DNA of 64,000 nucleotides from contig NZ_JAHKQE010000014.1 in NCBI RefSeq assembly GCF_018860855.1, positions 62,001 to 126,000 on the forward strand, written 5' to 3'. The notes beneath the pieces are model-generated. The model searched no databases, was not told where the DNA came from, and saw only the letters and a program-made list of their open reading frames with translations. Shown here piece after piece: positions 8,982 to 21,543 of the stretch; the stretch's first letter is position 1, and each line of letters begins with the position of its first letter. The translations under genes and the position numbers were made by a program. The DNA is from Amphritea atlantica (GTDB taxonomy: Bacteria; Pseudomonadota; Gammaproteobacteria; Pseudomonadales; Balneatricaceae).

Positions 8982-10277
8982 TTATTTAAGCTCGATATAT
9001 GCCTGAGAACGAATTTCGCGTAACCAGTTTTGCAGTTCTTCATTGAACTTGCGCTGACGGATTGTCGCTCGGGCCTGATTGGTTTTCATCTCTTCGCTCA
9101 TATCCTGCTGTCGACGATCGTCTACTTTGAGAATGTGCCAACCAAAGCGTGATTCAAATGGTGCGCTGATCTCACCCTTCGGAGTGCTGAACATCACTTC
9201 TTCAAATTCAGGCACCATCTGTCCGGGTTGAGCCCAGCCGATTGAACCGCCTAATGAGCCACTAGCTGGATCATCACTGAGTTGTTTGGCCAGTTCTTCG
9301 AAAGGAACACCCTGTTGCAGCTTCTGGTATATAGCGTCGATCTCGCGACGAGTTTGGGCGGCAGAACGGATCTCATTCGGGCTGAGAAGGATATGTCGCA
9401 CCTTAACCTGATTGACCAGTTGGACCGTATCGCCCTGTTTGTCATTGACCTTTAAAATATGGAAACCGCTAGGGCTACGCAGTGGTGCGCTAAATTCGCC
9501 AGGGTTTAACTTCTCTACCACCGCAGAGAACTCTTCAGGCAGTTCATTCAGTTTACGCCAGCCAATTTCACCGCCTTTTAAGGCATTAGGACCCTTGGAT
9601 TGGGCAATTGCTGTTTCAGCGAAATCAGCACCGTTTTGTAATTGTGCTGAAATACTGTCGGCTTGTTGTTGTGCCGCTTGAAGCATTTTTGAGGTTGCCT
9701 GCAGCGGTACGGCGATCAGTATTTGAGAGATATTATAGCTTGCGGTATTGGCCTGTTCGCCCTGATGAGAGCTGAGGAAATTATCTATTTCCTGCTGAGA
9801 GACATTGATACGGCTGTTGACGATACGTTGCTGAATTCGCTGAATGAGCATCTCATTGCGAATTTGTTGGCGTACCTGAGCGTAATCCTGTCCTTCCGCG
9901 ATCAGTGCTTGGCGAAACTGATCCAGTGTTAGTTTTGAACTGGCTGCGATACGTTCGATCGAAGCATTAAGTTCGCTATCACTAATGCGAATGCCGCGTT
10001 CTTTACCGATCTGTAGCTGAATATTATCCAGTATTAAGCGGTCTAGCACTTGGCTTTGTAACGTTTGCTCATCCGGTAAGTTACGTCCCTGAGCGTTGAG
10101 TCGGCTTTTAATGATCGCCTCCCGTTCGCTCAGTTCGCTTTGTAGAACGATATCATCGTTAACAATAGCGACAATTCGGTCGAGTGGAATATCTGCGGCG
10201 CTGGCCGAGACGCTGAGGCCTAAAAATAGGGCAGCCAGTGATGGCTTTAATTTTTTTATGAGCTTAGTAGTCATCAT
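8982..10277 (-). CDS. surA: periplasmic chaperone and prolyl isomerase SurA
   Basis: SurA escorts outer-membrane proteins, including its operon partner LptD, through the periplasm. The 431-residue precursor has a signal peptide cleaved near SVSASAA-DI (about residue 28), an N-terminal chaperone domain ([15 protein letters not shown] onward) and two parvulin domains with HILL/HILK strands (about residues 175-275 and 290-390). ATGs at 10277 and 10274 are adjacent; both lie inside the last codons of lptD and follow a GAAGAGA site. A longer in-frame opening to 10334 has no signal-peptide logic. Overlap with lptD is about 14 bases. Confidence 0.94.
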   Translation of the reverse strand: MMTTKLIKKLKPSLAALFLGLSVSASAADIPLDRIVAIVNDDIVLQSELSEREAIIKSRLNAQGRNLPDEQTLQSQVLDRLILDNIQLQIGKERGIRISDSELNASIERIAASSKLTLDQFRQALIAEGQDYAQVRQQIRNEMLIQRIQQRIVNSRINVSQQEIDNFLSSHQGEQANTASYNISQILIAVPLQATSKMLQAAQQQADSISAQLQNGADFAETAIAQSKGPNALKGGEIGWRKLNELPEEFSAVVEKLNPGEFSAPLRSPSGFHILKVNDKQGDTVQLVNQVKVRHILLSPNEIRSAAQTRREIDAIYQKLQQGVPFEELAKQLSDDPASGSLGGSIGWAQPGQMVPEFEEVMFSTPKGEISAPFESRFGWHILKVDDRRQQDMSEEMKTNQARATIRQRKFNEELQNWLREIRSQAYIELK

Positions 10278-12945
10278 TCTCTTCACGTTCTTGAAAGCCA
10301 GCAATATCTTGTAACGCGCTACTGCCGTTACCAATTGCGCCTAATCCTTTCAGGATAAATTGTAGAAACAGGGCGGTATCTTCTTGACCATCGCTATCAT
10401 CCTCTATCCATTGGCGTGCAGCAACCCGAACTTTCCAGCAACAACTAGCATACTCCAAGCCAAGCATGGCTTCAGGAGTCTGTGAGTTCTCGAAATCTTC
10501 CTGCCAGCGTCCCATGGCGGTCCATTCCGGTGAGAGTGGCCAGATAAATGAAACTTCAGTTTGGTTACGGGTATCTTCCCGGTAACGGTAGCTGACATTG
10601 ATCACTTTATCGATCGCCGGAGTGTAGCGTATTTTAAAGTTGCTCTCTAATGGATTTAGATTGTTCTTATCCAACTCGGTATCGATTGAGAAACGAAGTT
10701 TTGAGTAAGGGTTCCAGTCGACTTCAGCGGCAAAGTTCGATTGTGCTTCTGTATCGACACTGGTATCGCCATTAAGTTGCACTGTGCGGTCGGCAAAATA
10801 GTAGGCTTGTGCCAGCCCTACATGGGCCATTTCACTGCCGTCTTCACGGTAAAAGCCGGAACCGACCCCTGCCGTTACTTGCTGGGCATCACCAATCTTA
10901 TCGAGACCGGTAAAACGGTTTTCTCTGAATAAAGCGTCATAGCTGAAGTCTGCTTCAGCGGTATCAAAGTCTGGAATGCCCTGCTGATCCTCTTCTTGGC
11001 TATAGAGCGCGAATAGGCGCGGTTCAAGAGTTTGGGTGTACTCGCCGGCTTGACGTTCATACAGTAGTCCGGAGTCAATACTGAAGACCCCTGTCGCGCG
11101 GCTGATGCTGTCATCTTCTCCCGCTATTTGATCTTCTAGTTCATATTGGCTTAACCAATAGCTCAGTTTCGGTGTTAGGAAGCCCCAAGATGAGATCATG
11201 GGCATGCTAATTGAGGGTTGAACATGGAAACGGGTGCCGGTGACTCGATCAATACCTGTGAGATCTTCGATATCACGATCAAACTGTGTTGCATCGGTTA
11301 GGTAGCTCAATACGACTTCTTGACCCAAATCATAGCTGTAACTGCCTTTAACTCGTAGCTGTGGCATTCGTTGATAAGGAGAGTCGCTATCGTTGATGGT
11401 TTGGTAGCTGTGCGCTCGCAGCGTGGCTTCCCAGTTTTGCTGGCTATAGGTCGCTTCTGCCAATTGATCCAGATGGTTAGAGCGGTCGACTTCCAAGCTG
11501 GAGCCAAGATCATCGAAGTAATCGTCATCACTGACCGCATTAAAGTCGATCTCGCTGCTCCACGCACCTTTGTAACCGGTATGATCGATGCCGACCAGCC
11601 AACGATCACGGTCTGCCTGACTATCATCGAACATCAAGCCAGTGCTAAGCGTTTGCTGGCCATAGCCATTCATATGACGAAATTCATTTTCTAGCAACAA
11701 ACCACGTTCGGTGAACACTTTAGGTGTCAGCGTATCATCATAATTGGGTGCTAGGTTGAAATAGTAAGGGGTGGCTATTTCAAGCCCATCATCATTGGAA
11801 TAGCCGAATGAAGGGAATAAAAAGCCTGAGTGGCGAAGATCATCAATCGGAAACTCTAAATAGGGAAAATAAAATATTGGCGTGTCACCCACTCGAAGCG
11901 TGGCATGACGGGCGGTACCAAAGCCTTTATTTGGATCGAGCACTAGAGAATCAGAAGCAATCTCCCAACTTCCATCTGCTGGTGGGCAGGTGGTGTAACT
12001 ACTCTGTTCCATCCGTATGCGATTGTCTTGCAAACGAATAATACGCTTAGCTTCACCCCGTAGCGATTGTTCATGAACGATGTAGTCAGCATCGCTGATA
12101 ACGGTTTCACCGGTGAGCGAATTGGTCTGCGCCTGAGCGCCCCTTAGTAGTAGACCAGGCTCTCGGTAACGGATATCCCCAGTCATGGTGATCTGGTTTG
12201 ATACCTGATCCACTTCTGCGAAATTACCCCGTAGAAAATGACCCTGTTGACGTAGTTCTACATTACCTTCTAACTGTGTGAGTCCGCCAAGCTCAGTTTT
12301 TGAGCTGTCAGCATCAACGGTGAGCTTTTGGCTGTTGTCTGTCGCTATTTCAGTACTTGGCTCGATATAAACGCCATAACAAGCTTTTGACGCTCCGGTA
12401 ATGGGATACCAATCTTGGCTGGCGTAACGAATATCACTTAGATCGGCTTGATCTTTTAGAGCCTCTAGGCGTTGCTGTTTCGCCGTTTGCTTTGGCTGAC
12501 GCACGACAGGCGCTGAGGTCTTTGGTGTCGCTGTGGTTGTATCTGAAGTCGCTACGGTGTTTGTTACTGCGGCTGTAGCCGGTTGGCTTGTCGCCACCGG
12601 CGAGCTTGGCTCATTGCCTGCACATGCCCAACCGCCGGTAGCACTCGCCTCGCAGAGCCAAGCACCATTAACCTGTGGTTTGGCTGCGTCTACTTGAGTC
12701 ATGATGGGCGCGACTTTGACCTCGGTGCTTTTGGTTGCGACGGTTTGCGTCACCGCGTCTTCTGCTGGAGACAGAAGAGCCTCCCTTTCGGGCTGATCGC
12801 ATTGCCAGCTTTGACCATTTTCCATGGTGCAGGTCCACAGGGCATCACGGATATTGGGGTCCGTTTCTGCGCCAAGGAGCATTGTCGGCGTTGCAGCAAC
12901 AATCGCCAGTGTGAGTGTGTAGGAAGAACGTCTTGAGAACGGCAT
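10264..12945 (-). CDS. lptD: LPS-assembly protein LptD
   Basis: The outer-membrane translocon that inserts LPS with LptE. The 893-residue precursor has a signal peptide (to about residue 26), a low-complexity Thr/Ala/Pro linker (about 110-150), an OstA/jellyroll domain (about 205-330, with LEGNVELRQQG and GDIRYREPG) and a large C-terminal beta-barrel beginning near IFYFPYLEFPIDD. The SCCWKVRVAARQW stretch near the end carries the Cys pair used in the LptD disulfides. Two W-x-C-x7-W-x-C modules precede the linker. It is first in a nine-gene operon and divergent from amgK. Confidence 0.96.
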   Translation of the reverse strand: MPFSRRSSYTLTLAIVAATPTMLLGAETDPNIRDALWTCTMENGQSWQCDQPEREALLSPAEDAVTQTVATKSTEVKVAPIMTQVDAAKPQVNGAWLCEASATGGWACAGNEPSSPVATSQPATAAVTNTVATSDTTTATPKTSAPVVRQPKQTAKQQRLEALKDQADLSDIRYASQDWYPITGASKACYGVYIEPSTEIATDNSQKLTVDADSSKTELGGLTQLEGNVELRQQGHFLRGNFAEVDQVSNQITMTGDIRYREPGLLLRGAQAQTNSLTGETVISDADYIVHEQSLRGEAKRIIRLQDNRIRMEQSSYTTCPPADGSWEIASDSLVLDPNKGFGTARHATLRVGDTPIFYFPYLEFPIDDLRHSGFLFPSFGYSNDDGLEIATPYYFNLAPNYDDTLTPKVFTERGLLLENEFRHMNGYGQQTLSTGLMFDDSQADRDRWLVGIDHTGYKGAWSSEIDFNAVSDDDYFDDLGSSLEVDRSNHLDQLAEATYSQQNWEATLRAHSYQTINDSDSPYQRMPQLRVKGSYSYDLGQEVVLSYLTDATQFDRDIEDLTGIDRVTGTRFHVQPSISMPMISSWGFLTPKLSYWLSQYELEDQIAGEDDSISRATGVFSIDSGLLYERQAGEYTQTLEPRLFALYSQEEDQQGIPDFDTAEADFSYDALFRENRFTGLDKIGDAQQVTAGVGSGFYREDGSEMAHVGLAQAYYFADRTVQLNGDTSVDTEAQSNFAAEVDWNPYSKLRFSIDTELDKNNLNPLESNFKIRYTPAIDKVINVSYRYREDTRNQTEVSFIWPLSPEWTAMGRWQEDFENSQTPEAMLGLEYASCCWKVRVAARQWIEDDSDGQEDTALFLQFILKGLGAIGNGSSALQDIAGFQEREENDDY

Positions 12946-13077
12946 TCAGATTGTCCATTAGGAAGCGTAGAAAAAGTGTCTTTTCTCTTATCGCTAAACC
13001 TTGATTCGAGTAACATAGCCCATTGAGCATGGCATGATAAAACATTCAGCTATAACAAGGCTAGGGGATTGATAGAT

Positions 13078-15657
<2,580 letters not shown>

Positions 15658-15674
15658 GTGACGCGCTGTGCTTT

Positions 15675-15690
15675 AACCGGCAGACCGGTT
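15675..15690. repeat. short inverted repeat after djlA
   Basis: AACCGG and CCGGTT separated by CAGA form a six-base-pair hairpin between the convergent ends of djlA and the DUF3530 gene. No T-run follows on either strand, so it is a weak candidate transcription end. Confidence 0.35.
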
Positions 15691-15717
15691 GAACACGGCA
15701 AGATAACTGCCCAACAG

Positions 15718-16803
15718 TTAACTTCCCGGCGTAAGCTCTCCTGCGGTCGCTGGGTTTGAATTTTTCTGGGGCTGAATCGTTATCAAGTGGTTTTTAAGAA
15801 TACCTCTAACCTGACGGGTCAGCCACAGAGGTTCCTTTCTCGGATCGTTACTGCGTTGGTTTAGACGGATCTGCCGATAACCCGGGTTGCCACTTCGTAG
15901 CGCAGTATGTTTACGCAGAGTGGCTTGTTGCTGTTGATAGCGGTTGTTGTTGAACCAAAGATCTAATATCGGTGCTTGGCTGTCTTTGATCATCTGTAGC
16001 AGTTCTGGCGCGTTGATCCCTTCGGTTTGCATCGGATCGAGTAAGACTAAAAATCGGTTTTCTTGCAACTCATCTTGTGCAAAATAATGCATCGCCCAAA
16101 CTGCACCTTCTCCTACCCCTAAAATAACGGTTATCTCTCCGGGTACTTCAGCTAGACGATTAGCGGCTAAATTACCCAGCGTCACGATCTGCTGTTGATA
16201 GTTGTTGATAAGTTCTTCCGGCGATGTTGTTTCGGTGCTATTGGCTGCTGTTTGGCTGTCATCAGCCGTTTCAGCGTCGGAATTTGTCTCGGCATTAGGT
16301 GCCGCGCTGCTCTCTGGGGTTGTTTCAGCTGTCTGAATCTGATTTCGATTTTGTAGGCTCGGCAAGGTGCGTTCGGGAATGGCGACCGAGGGCGGTGTTG
16401 GTAGTGATAGGCTGAGAGTGTTCCAGCCATATTCAGTTAGTTGGGTTCTCAGGGGGTGAATCAGGTCGGGCCAGTCTGCTCCTGTGGTGGGATCGGTGAA
16501 AATGAGAATGCTGCCGGTCGGGGTTGCGGTTGTCGCTTGTTGCAGCAGTGCTAATTGTTTTTCATCATCGAGTTCTAGCCAGACTACTTCGGTTTCTGGC
16601 GTTTGTGCCAGCGCGAGGTCGGCCTGTCGTTGCCGAGCGGGATCGAGCATAACGCGGCTAGCGATTTCGCCACCGGTGTCTGTTGTCGCGTCTTCTGTGC
16701 CGAGGTTGCTGCTATCGCTGTTTTCAGTCGTATCGTTCTCGGCTGCTGAAACAGAGGTGGCAAGGCTAAAAAACAGTGTGAAAAACAGGGGTTTAAGTTT
16801 CAT
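15718..16803 (-). CDS. DUF3530 family exported alpha/beta-hydrolase-like protein
   Basis: A 361-residue protein with a signal peptide (MKLKPLFFTLFFSLATSVSA) and a Ser/Thr/Asp/Glu-rich linker. The core resembles DUF3530 (ILIFTDPTTGADWPDLIHPLR). A second acidic, Thr/Ala-rich insertion occupies about residues 140-195. At the place where a hydrolase would have the G-x-S-x-G elbow the sequence is GVGEGA, so the nucleophile serine is absent. Function is unknown. I chose the ATG at 16803 because it gives a clean signal peptide; 25 further upstream codons are open. It is convergent with djlA and divergent from rpe. Confidence 0.78.
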   Translation of the reverse strand: MKLKPLFFTLFFSLATSVSAAENDTTENSDSSNLGTEDATTDTGGEIASRVMLDPARQRQADLALAQTPETEVVWLELDDEKQLALLQQATTATPTGSILIFTDPTTGADWPDLIHPLRTQLTEYGWNTLSLSLPTPPSVAIPERTLPSLQNRNQIQTAETTPESSAAPNAETNSDAETADDSQTAANSTETTSPEELINNYQQQIVTLGNLAANRLAEVPGEITVILGVGEGAVWAMHYFAQDELQENRFLVLLDPMQTEGINAPELLQMIKDSQAPILDLWFNNNRYQQQQATLRKHTALRSGNPGYRQIRLNQRSNDPRKEPLWLTRQVRGILKNHLITIQPQKNSNPATAGELTPGS

Positions 16804-16917
16804 GCTTCGATTATTCAAGAGCGCCGCAATATTAGCAAGGGCGAAAGCTGGTTGAGTTTCAATGTGTGCAAAGTACAATAGCCGAATCCTCCACCTTTTA
16901 CTTTCCGAGTTACGTTC

Positions 16918-17586
16918 ATGGCTGATTATAAGATTGCTCCATCCATTCTTTCTGCAGACTTCGCCCGCCTAGGTGAAGAGGTTGAAAATGTGCTCGCTGC
17001 GGGCGCTGATTATGTCCATTTCGATGTGATGGATAATCACTATGTGCCTAATTTGACCATCGGGCCTATGGTCTGTAAAGCGCTGCGTAAACACGGTATC
17101 GAAGCGCCGATCGATGTGCATCTGATGGTTAAGCCGGTGGATCGTTTGATCGGTGATTTTATCGATGCCGGTGCTAGCATTATTACTTTTCACCCAGAAG
17201 GTTCTGAACATATCGATCGTTCATTGCAGATGATCCGTGACGGCGGTTGTAAATCAGGGCTGGTATTTAATCCTGCGACCCCGTTGAGCTATTTGGATTA
17301 TGTGCTCGATAAAGTGGATATGATTCTACTGATGTCGGTTAACCCAGGGTTTGGCGGTCAGAAATTTATTCCGGGTACGTTGAATAAGCTGAAACAGGCC
17401 CGTGCGATTATTGAACAAAGTGGTTACGATATTCGTCTCGAAGTGGATGGTGGTGTTGGTATTGCCAATATTGGTGAGATTGCGGCGGCCGGAGCAGATA
17501 CCTTTGTGGCGGGCTCAGCGATCTTTAACACCGACGACTACAAAGCCACCATCGATAAGATGCGGGCTGAGTTGGCAAAAGTTTAA
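16918..17586 (+). CDS. rpe: ribulose-phosphate 3-epimerase
   Basis: Interconverts ribulose-5-phosphate and xylulose-5-phosphate in the pentose phosphate pathway. The 222-residue TIM barrel shows the signature [15 protein letters not shown], the metal ligands in [12 protein letters not shown] and [18 protein letters not shown], and EVDGGVG near residue 175. Followed after 56 bases by gph and then trpE, the rpe-gph-trpE order of pseudomonads. Confidence 0.96.
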   Translation: MADYKIAPSILSADFARLGEEVENVLAAGADYVHFDVMDNHYVPNLTIGPMVCKALRKHGIEAPIDVHLMVKPVDRLIGDFIDAGASIITFHPEGSEHIDRSLQMIRDGGCKSGLVFNPATPLSYLDYVLDKVDMILLMSVNPGFGGQKFIPGTLNKLKQARAIIEQSGYDIRLEVDGGVGIANIGEIAAAGADTFVAGSAIFNTDDYKATIDKMRAELAKV

Positions 17587-17642
17587 GTAACACGCCTAGA
17601 ACGTTTACTCCGTATTATTGACTCACAGGTTGGCCCGTCGCA

Positions 17643-18326
17643 ATGCTTATGACTACCCATTATGATGCTCAACTTCCCCAGCTGGTGCTGTTCGATCTGG
17701 ACGGTACTTTGCTGGATAGTGTGCCCGACTTAGCTCTCGCGGTTGATCGAACGTTGGCTGCCTTAGCGCGACCATTAGCCGGTGAAGCCTCGGTACGTGA
17801 CTGGGTCGGCAATGGCGCTCAGATGTTGGTCAAGCGGGCATTAGCCTACGGTGACGAGAATAATGAGCCGGATGACGCGTTGTTTGAGCAGGCATTTGCT
17901 CTGTTTTTGCAGCATTACGGCCAGTGTTGTGCGGAGCAAAGCCGGTTATATCCTGGTGTGCGAGAGTATCTGGACTTTTTGCACGAGAGTCAGGTTGATA
18001 TGGGCTTGGTAACCAACAAACCGATCAGTTTCACCGAGACCTTACTGGATGAGTTTGATCTGCGGCGCTATTTTTCGGTTGTCTTGGGTGGCGATAGTTT
18101 GGTTGAGAAAAAACCTCACCCATTACCGCTGCTCCATGCGATGACCGCACGCAGTGTCGCGGCCGAACAAACCCTGATGGTGGGCGATTCACGCAGTGAT
18201 ATTAAAGCGGCGCAAGCCGCCGGTTGTCGAGTGGTTGCTGTTACCTACGGTTATAACCATGGCGAGCCGGTTTCACTATATCAGCCGGATATTATTGTTG
18301 ATGATCTGATGCAGTTGACCCGCTGA
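17643..18326 (+). CDS. gph: phosphoglycolate phosphatase
   Basis: A HAD-superfamily hydrolase of about 227 residues that removes 2-phosphoglycolate formed in DNA repair. Motif I is LFDLDGTLLDS with the nucleophile Asp, motif II is LVTNKP, the Lys motif is VEKKPHPLP, and motif III/IV is MVGDSRSDIKAAQAAG. ATGs at 17643 and 17649 are both possible; neither has a clear ribosome-binding site. Its 3' end overlaps the convergent nhaR-like gene by 35 bases. The paralogous HAD family is large, but the rpe neighbour supports Gph. Confidence 0.9.
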   Translation: MLMTTHYDAQLPQLVLFDLDGTLLDSVPDLALAVDRTLAALARPLAGEASVRDWVGNGAQMLVKRALAYGDENNEPDDALFEQAFALFLQHYGQCCAEQSRLYPGVREYLDFLHESQVDMGLVTNKPISFTETLLDEFDLRRYFSVVLGGDSLVEKKPHPLPLLHAMTARSVAAEQTLMVGDSRSDIKAAQAAGCRVVAVTYGYNHGEPVSLYQPDIIVDDLMQLTR

Positions 18327-19242
18327 TTAAGGTTTTGTCTGACGGCTCAATCTCATCAAAGAAAGCCATTCTGGCGGCATTACAGACCGCTAGTACACCA
18401 GGGTGGCTTACTCGACGTTCCAATGAAATGGCATAAAAACGTTCCCGAATATCATCCATCCTGCCGATCACTTCCACACCGTATTGCCGAGTCATCTGTT
18501 GTTCGATGACGGTTGGCGCGCAAAATATTCCGGCTCCGGAGAGGCCAAAGGCTTCGATTAATGCGGTATCGGCACACTCCACCCGGATATCTGGGCGAAT
18601 CTTATACCGTTCGAACCAGCGTTTCAGACCCATACCGCGCTCTGTTTCGGCGGAGGGCATCAGCATGGGTGCGCCTTCTAGTGAGGCGGGAAAGTTAGCT
18701 CGGTAAGTGGCGGCAACGGCGGTGGTGGCGAAAAAGCTAAGGCCGCATTCGCCCAATAGATGGTTATACCCGCGAATATGGAAGCTAGCATCGAGAGGGC
18801 GGTCAGCCAGTACCAGATCGAGTTTCTGGGTGGCAAGATCCGCCAGTAGGCTGGGCAGCGGGCCCTCTTCGCAGATCAATCGACTCGCATCATTGAGTTT
18901 AAGTGCCGGCTCTAACAGGTGGTAGGTGATCAGTTTGGGCAATACATCGGCAATGCCAATATTAAAACGTTGCTGTTTATGGGGCACTGGATTGTGAATG
19001 CTCTGTTGCAGTTCATCCCCGAGCTGAAAAATATCTTCGGCGTAGTTGAGAGCGTGTTGTCCGGCTTTCGTTAATATGAGATTGCGGCCGCGTTTTTTAA
19101 ACAGCGCAGCGCCCAACTCATGTTCCAGCAACTTTAACTGGCCACTAATGGTTTGAGGTGTCAGATGGAGCTTCTCGCTGGCTCGGTTAATACTGCCTTC
19201 CTGGGCAACGACGAGGAAATAGCGCAGGTGTTTAAAGTTCAT
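18292..19242 (-). CDS. nhaR: LysR-type regulator, NhaR-like
   Basis: A 316-residue LysR regulator. The N-terminal helix-turn-helix reads HLRYFLVVAQEGSINRASEK, then LHLTPQTISGQLKLLEHELG, closely matching the E. coli NhaR pattern; the rest is the periplasmic-binding-like effector domain. NhaR activates the Na/H antiporter gene nhaA in response to sodium. No antiporter gene lies in this window, so the target is remote or different. A perfect palindrome at 19279-19296, 37 bases upstream of the start, is a candidate autoregulatory site. The last 35 bases overlap gph. Confidence 0.75.
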   Translation of the reverse strand: MNFKHLRYFLVVAQEGSINRASEKLHLTPQTISGQLKLLEHELGAALFKKRGRNLILTKAGQHALNYAEDIFQLGDELQQSIHNPVPHKQQRFNIGIADVLPKLITYHLLEPALKLNDASRLICEEGPLPSLLADLATQKLDLVLADRPLDASFHIRGYNHLLGECGLSFFATTAVAATYRANFPASLEGAPMLMPSAETERGMGLKRWFERYKIRPDIRVECADTALIEAFGLSGAGIFCAPTVIEQQMTRQYGVEVIGRMDDIRERFYAISLERRVSHPGVLAVCNAARMAFFDEIEPSDKTLISGSTASDHQQ

Positions 19243-19278
19243 GTTGATACCTGAATAGAAATAAAGCTCGAATAAATC

Positions 19279-19296
19279 TTACTATTTACATAGTAA
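19279..19296. promoter_or_regulatory. palindrome upstream of nhaR-like gene
   Basis: TTACTATTTACATAGTAA has perfect seven-base arms and a four-base spacer. It fits the T-N11-A form of LysR operators and lies just upstream of the LysR gene start, where autoregulatory sites usually sit. Binding by this protein is inference. Confidence 0.5.
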
Positions 19297-19518
19297 ATTC
19301 GTATTTTATTTATAGTTTGATTGACTATACTGTGACTTATCGGCTTTGTCATGAGTTCTCAGGTTCCCCCTCAGGCTTATGCTTACCGAGTTGTTAGATA
19401 GGTTGTTACAAGGTTGTAGTAAGTGTTACACGGTTAAGTTGTTACAAAGATAGGCTGTTATGTAAGTAAGTTGTAAGGCTCTCTAGTCTTAAGTAAATGG
19501 ACTCTCATCCAATCATTC

Positions 19519-19546
19519 ACCCGGCTCCCAAGGCCGGGTTTTTTTT
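19519..19546 (+). terminator. orphan rho-independent terminator
   Basis: A seven-base-pair stem (ACCCGGC with GCCGGGT) and a seven-base loop, followed by eight T. No + strand gene precedes it within 1.1 kb, so it ends either an unannotated small RNA from about 19330-19400 or a trpE leader transcript. Confidence 0.8.
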
Positions 19547-19887
19547 GTCTAAAAATCAACCATGATTCTGGCAGCGGACATTGTGATGCCTGATATCATG
19601 TCTGGGGAACGAGAATATGCACCTGAGAAGGCCATCGAGAAGCCTTTAGGCTGAAAAATATAGTCTGTAAATAACGACTCGGTTGATTCAAAGAGAGGGC
19701 TGCTATAAGGTTGGATCTCTGAATTAACGATTGTCTGGAATCACTGTGTCAGATTTGCTATCCCCTATTGAAATTAAGTTGTGTACCCACTATGTCGGGG
19801 ATCGCTGGCGATGGCGTAACTGAGCCCTGCTTATCAGTTATTACGCGGGCTGTATTGGTTATCGATCCAGCCGAAATAGATTTCAAA

Positions 19888-19911
19888 ACTCTGTTCTATA
19901 AATGACAGAGT
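19888..19911 (+). promoter_or_regulatory. hairpin just upstream of trpE
   Basis: ACTCTGT and ACAGAGT form a perfect seven-base-pair stem around a ten-base loop, ending 17 bases before the trpE ATG. It could affect access to the trpE ribosome-binding site; no T-run follows, so it is not a terminator. Confidence 0.4.
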
Positions 19912-19928
19912 CGTTATGAGAACACACC

Positions 19929-21413
19929 ATGACCCCTGAACAATTTGCTGAGCTAGCGGCTCAAAACTTCAATCGTATTCCCGTCGTTCGCGAAGTATTG
20001 GCGGATTTGGATACACCACTATCCACTTATATGAAGTTGGCGAACCAGCCATACACTTATCTACTGGAATCCGTTGAAGGCGGTGAAAAGTGGGGACGAT
20101 ATTCGATTATCGGCCTGCCCAGTCGGACGGTGTTGAAAGTCTTTGGGCACAGTGTTCGGGTGGAAACGGACGGTGAGATTGTAGAACAAGCTGAAGTTGA
20201 AGACCCACTGGATTTTGTAGAACAATTTCAGGCGCGTTATTGTGCTGCAGAGCTACCTGATCTGCCCCGTTTTAACGGTGGATTAGTGGGCTATTTTGGC
20301 TACGATAGCGTCCGTTATGTGGAACAACGGTTGTCTGATAGTGCGCCTGATGATGTGATCGGCACGCCGGACATCCTGTTGATGGTGTCTGATGAGGTGG
20401 TGGTGTTTGATAACCTCAGTGGCAAGCTGATTCTGATTAGCCATGCCGACCCCGCTGATCATGATGCGTTGAGGCAGGCACAGCTGCGCTTAGATGAATT
20501 AGTTACTCGGTTACGTTTCTCTGTACCACACCCAGAAGCCTCGCCGTCTGAGCGTCGTGAGGTATCTGAGTCAGAGTTTAAATCCAGCTTTGGCGAGCAG
20601 CAATTTAAAGATGCGGTCGCTCGGATTAAAGAATACATTCTTTCAGGGGATGTGATGCAAACCGTTATCTCACAGCGGATGACGATCCCTTTTACCAGCA
20701 GTCCGCTGGATCTGTATCGCGCATTGCGTTGTCTTAATCCCTCGCCTTACATGTATGTGCTGAATTTAGGTGATCACCATGTGGTGGGTTCTTCGCCAGA
20801 AATTCTCGCTCGCGTTGAAGATCGTGTTGTCACGGTGCGACCGATTGCCGGAACCCGTCCTCGGGGCGAAACCGAGGCTGAAGATATAGCACTAGAGAAA
20901 GATCTGTTAGCAGATCCAAAAGAGTTGGCAGAACATCTGATGTTGATCGATCTTGGTCGCAATGATGTTGGTCGGGTGTCGCAAATTGGTCAGGTGGAAT
21001 TAACCGCTCAGATGGCGGTTGAGCGTTATTCTCATGTGATGCATATCGTCTCGAATGTGATTGGCCATCTAAAACCTGAGGTATCGGTGATGGATGTGCT
21101 GCGAGCGACCTTGCCGGCGGGTACGCTCAGTGGTGCACCCAAGGTACGGGCGATGGAGATCATTGATGAGTTAGAGCCGGTGAAGCGGGGCATTTACGGC
21201 GGTGCCGTAGGCTATCTGTCTTGGAATGGCAATATGGATACCGCGATCGCTATTCGTACCGCGGTGATTAAGGATGGTGAGCTGCACATTCAGGCCGGCG
21301 CCGGTATTGTGGCGGATTCTGTCCCTGATTCCGAATGGGATGAAACCATGAACAAGGGTCGAGCAATCTTTAAGGCCGTTGCGATGGTTGAGCAGGGGTT
21401 AGATAATCTTTAA
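19929..21413 (+). CDS. trpE: anthranilate synthase component I TrpE
   Basis: Converts chorismate to anthranilate with TrpG supplying ammonia. The 494-residue protein carries the feedback-site motif [15 protein letters not shown] (about residues 38-52), the chorismate-binding core with [28 protein letters not shown], the [13 protein letters not shown] loop and [14 protein letters not shown]. It is followed by a good terminator and is transcribed alone; trpGDC lie 12 kb away on the same strand. Confidence 0.97.
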   Translation: MTPEQFAELAAQNFNRIPVVREVLADLDTPLSTYMKLANQPYTYLLESVEGGEKWGRYSIIGLPSRTVLKVFGHSVRVETDGEIVEQAEVEDPLDFVEQFQARYCAAELPDLPRFNGGLVGYFGYDSVRYVEQRLSDSAPDDVIGTPDILLMVSDEVVVFDNLSGKLILISHADPADHDALRQAQLRLDELVTRLRFSVPHPEASPSERREVSESEFKSSFGEQQFKDAVARIKEYILSGDVMQTVISQRMTIPFTSSPLDLYRALRCLNPSPYMYVLNLGDHHVVGSSPEILARVEDRVVTVRPIAGTRPRGETEAEDIALEKDLLADPKELAEHLMLIDLGRNDVGRVSQIGQVELTAQMAVERYSHVMHIVSNVIGHLKPEVSVMDVLRATLPAGTLSGAPKVRAMEIIDELEPVKRGIYGGAVGYLSWNGNMDTAIAIRTAVIKDGELHIQAGAGIVADSVPDSEWDETMNKGRAIFKAVAMVEQGLDNL

Positions 21414-21434
21414 ATTTAATCTCTGTTGATAGAA

Positions 21435-21456
21435 GCCTCCTGCGGGAGGTTTTTTT
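21435..21456 (+). terminator. rho-independent terminator of trpE
   Basis: CCTCC and GGAGG pair around TGCG and are followed by seven T, 22 bases after the trpE stop. Confidence 0.88.
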
Positions 21457-21543
21457 ATGTCTTTTTTAAAGTTAAAACGTTCTTTGCCAGCATGTGTTGT
21501 TCGTTATCGATTTTGTTTTGAACGTTATGATGTCGCTGGCTTG

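Larger units (their letters stand above)
19243..19928. other. long intergenic region between nhaR and trpE
   Basis: This 686-base gap holds the nhaR palindrome, a stretch at about 19390-19480 with repeated GTTGTTACAA words (19402-19411 and 19438-19447), an isolated strong terminator at 19519-19546, and a seven-base-pair hairpin at 19888-19911 just before trpE. No open frame with tandem Trp codons and a ribosome-binding site is visible, so I cannot support a classical trp leader peptide. Nothing recognisable lies between 19550 and 19885. Confidence 0.5.

Noticed and set aside
19549-19928. A classical trp attenuator with leader peptide
   Set aside because: No short frame with tandem Trp codons and a ribosome-binding site, and the terminator lies 380 bases from trpE.
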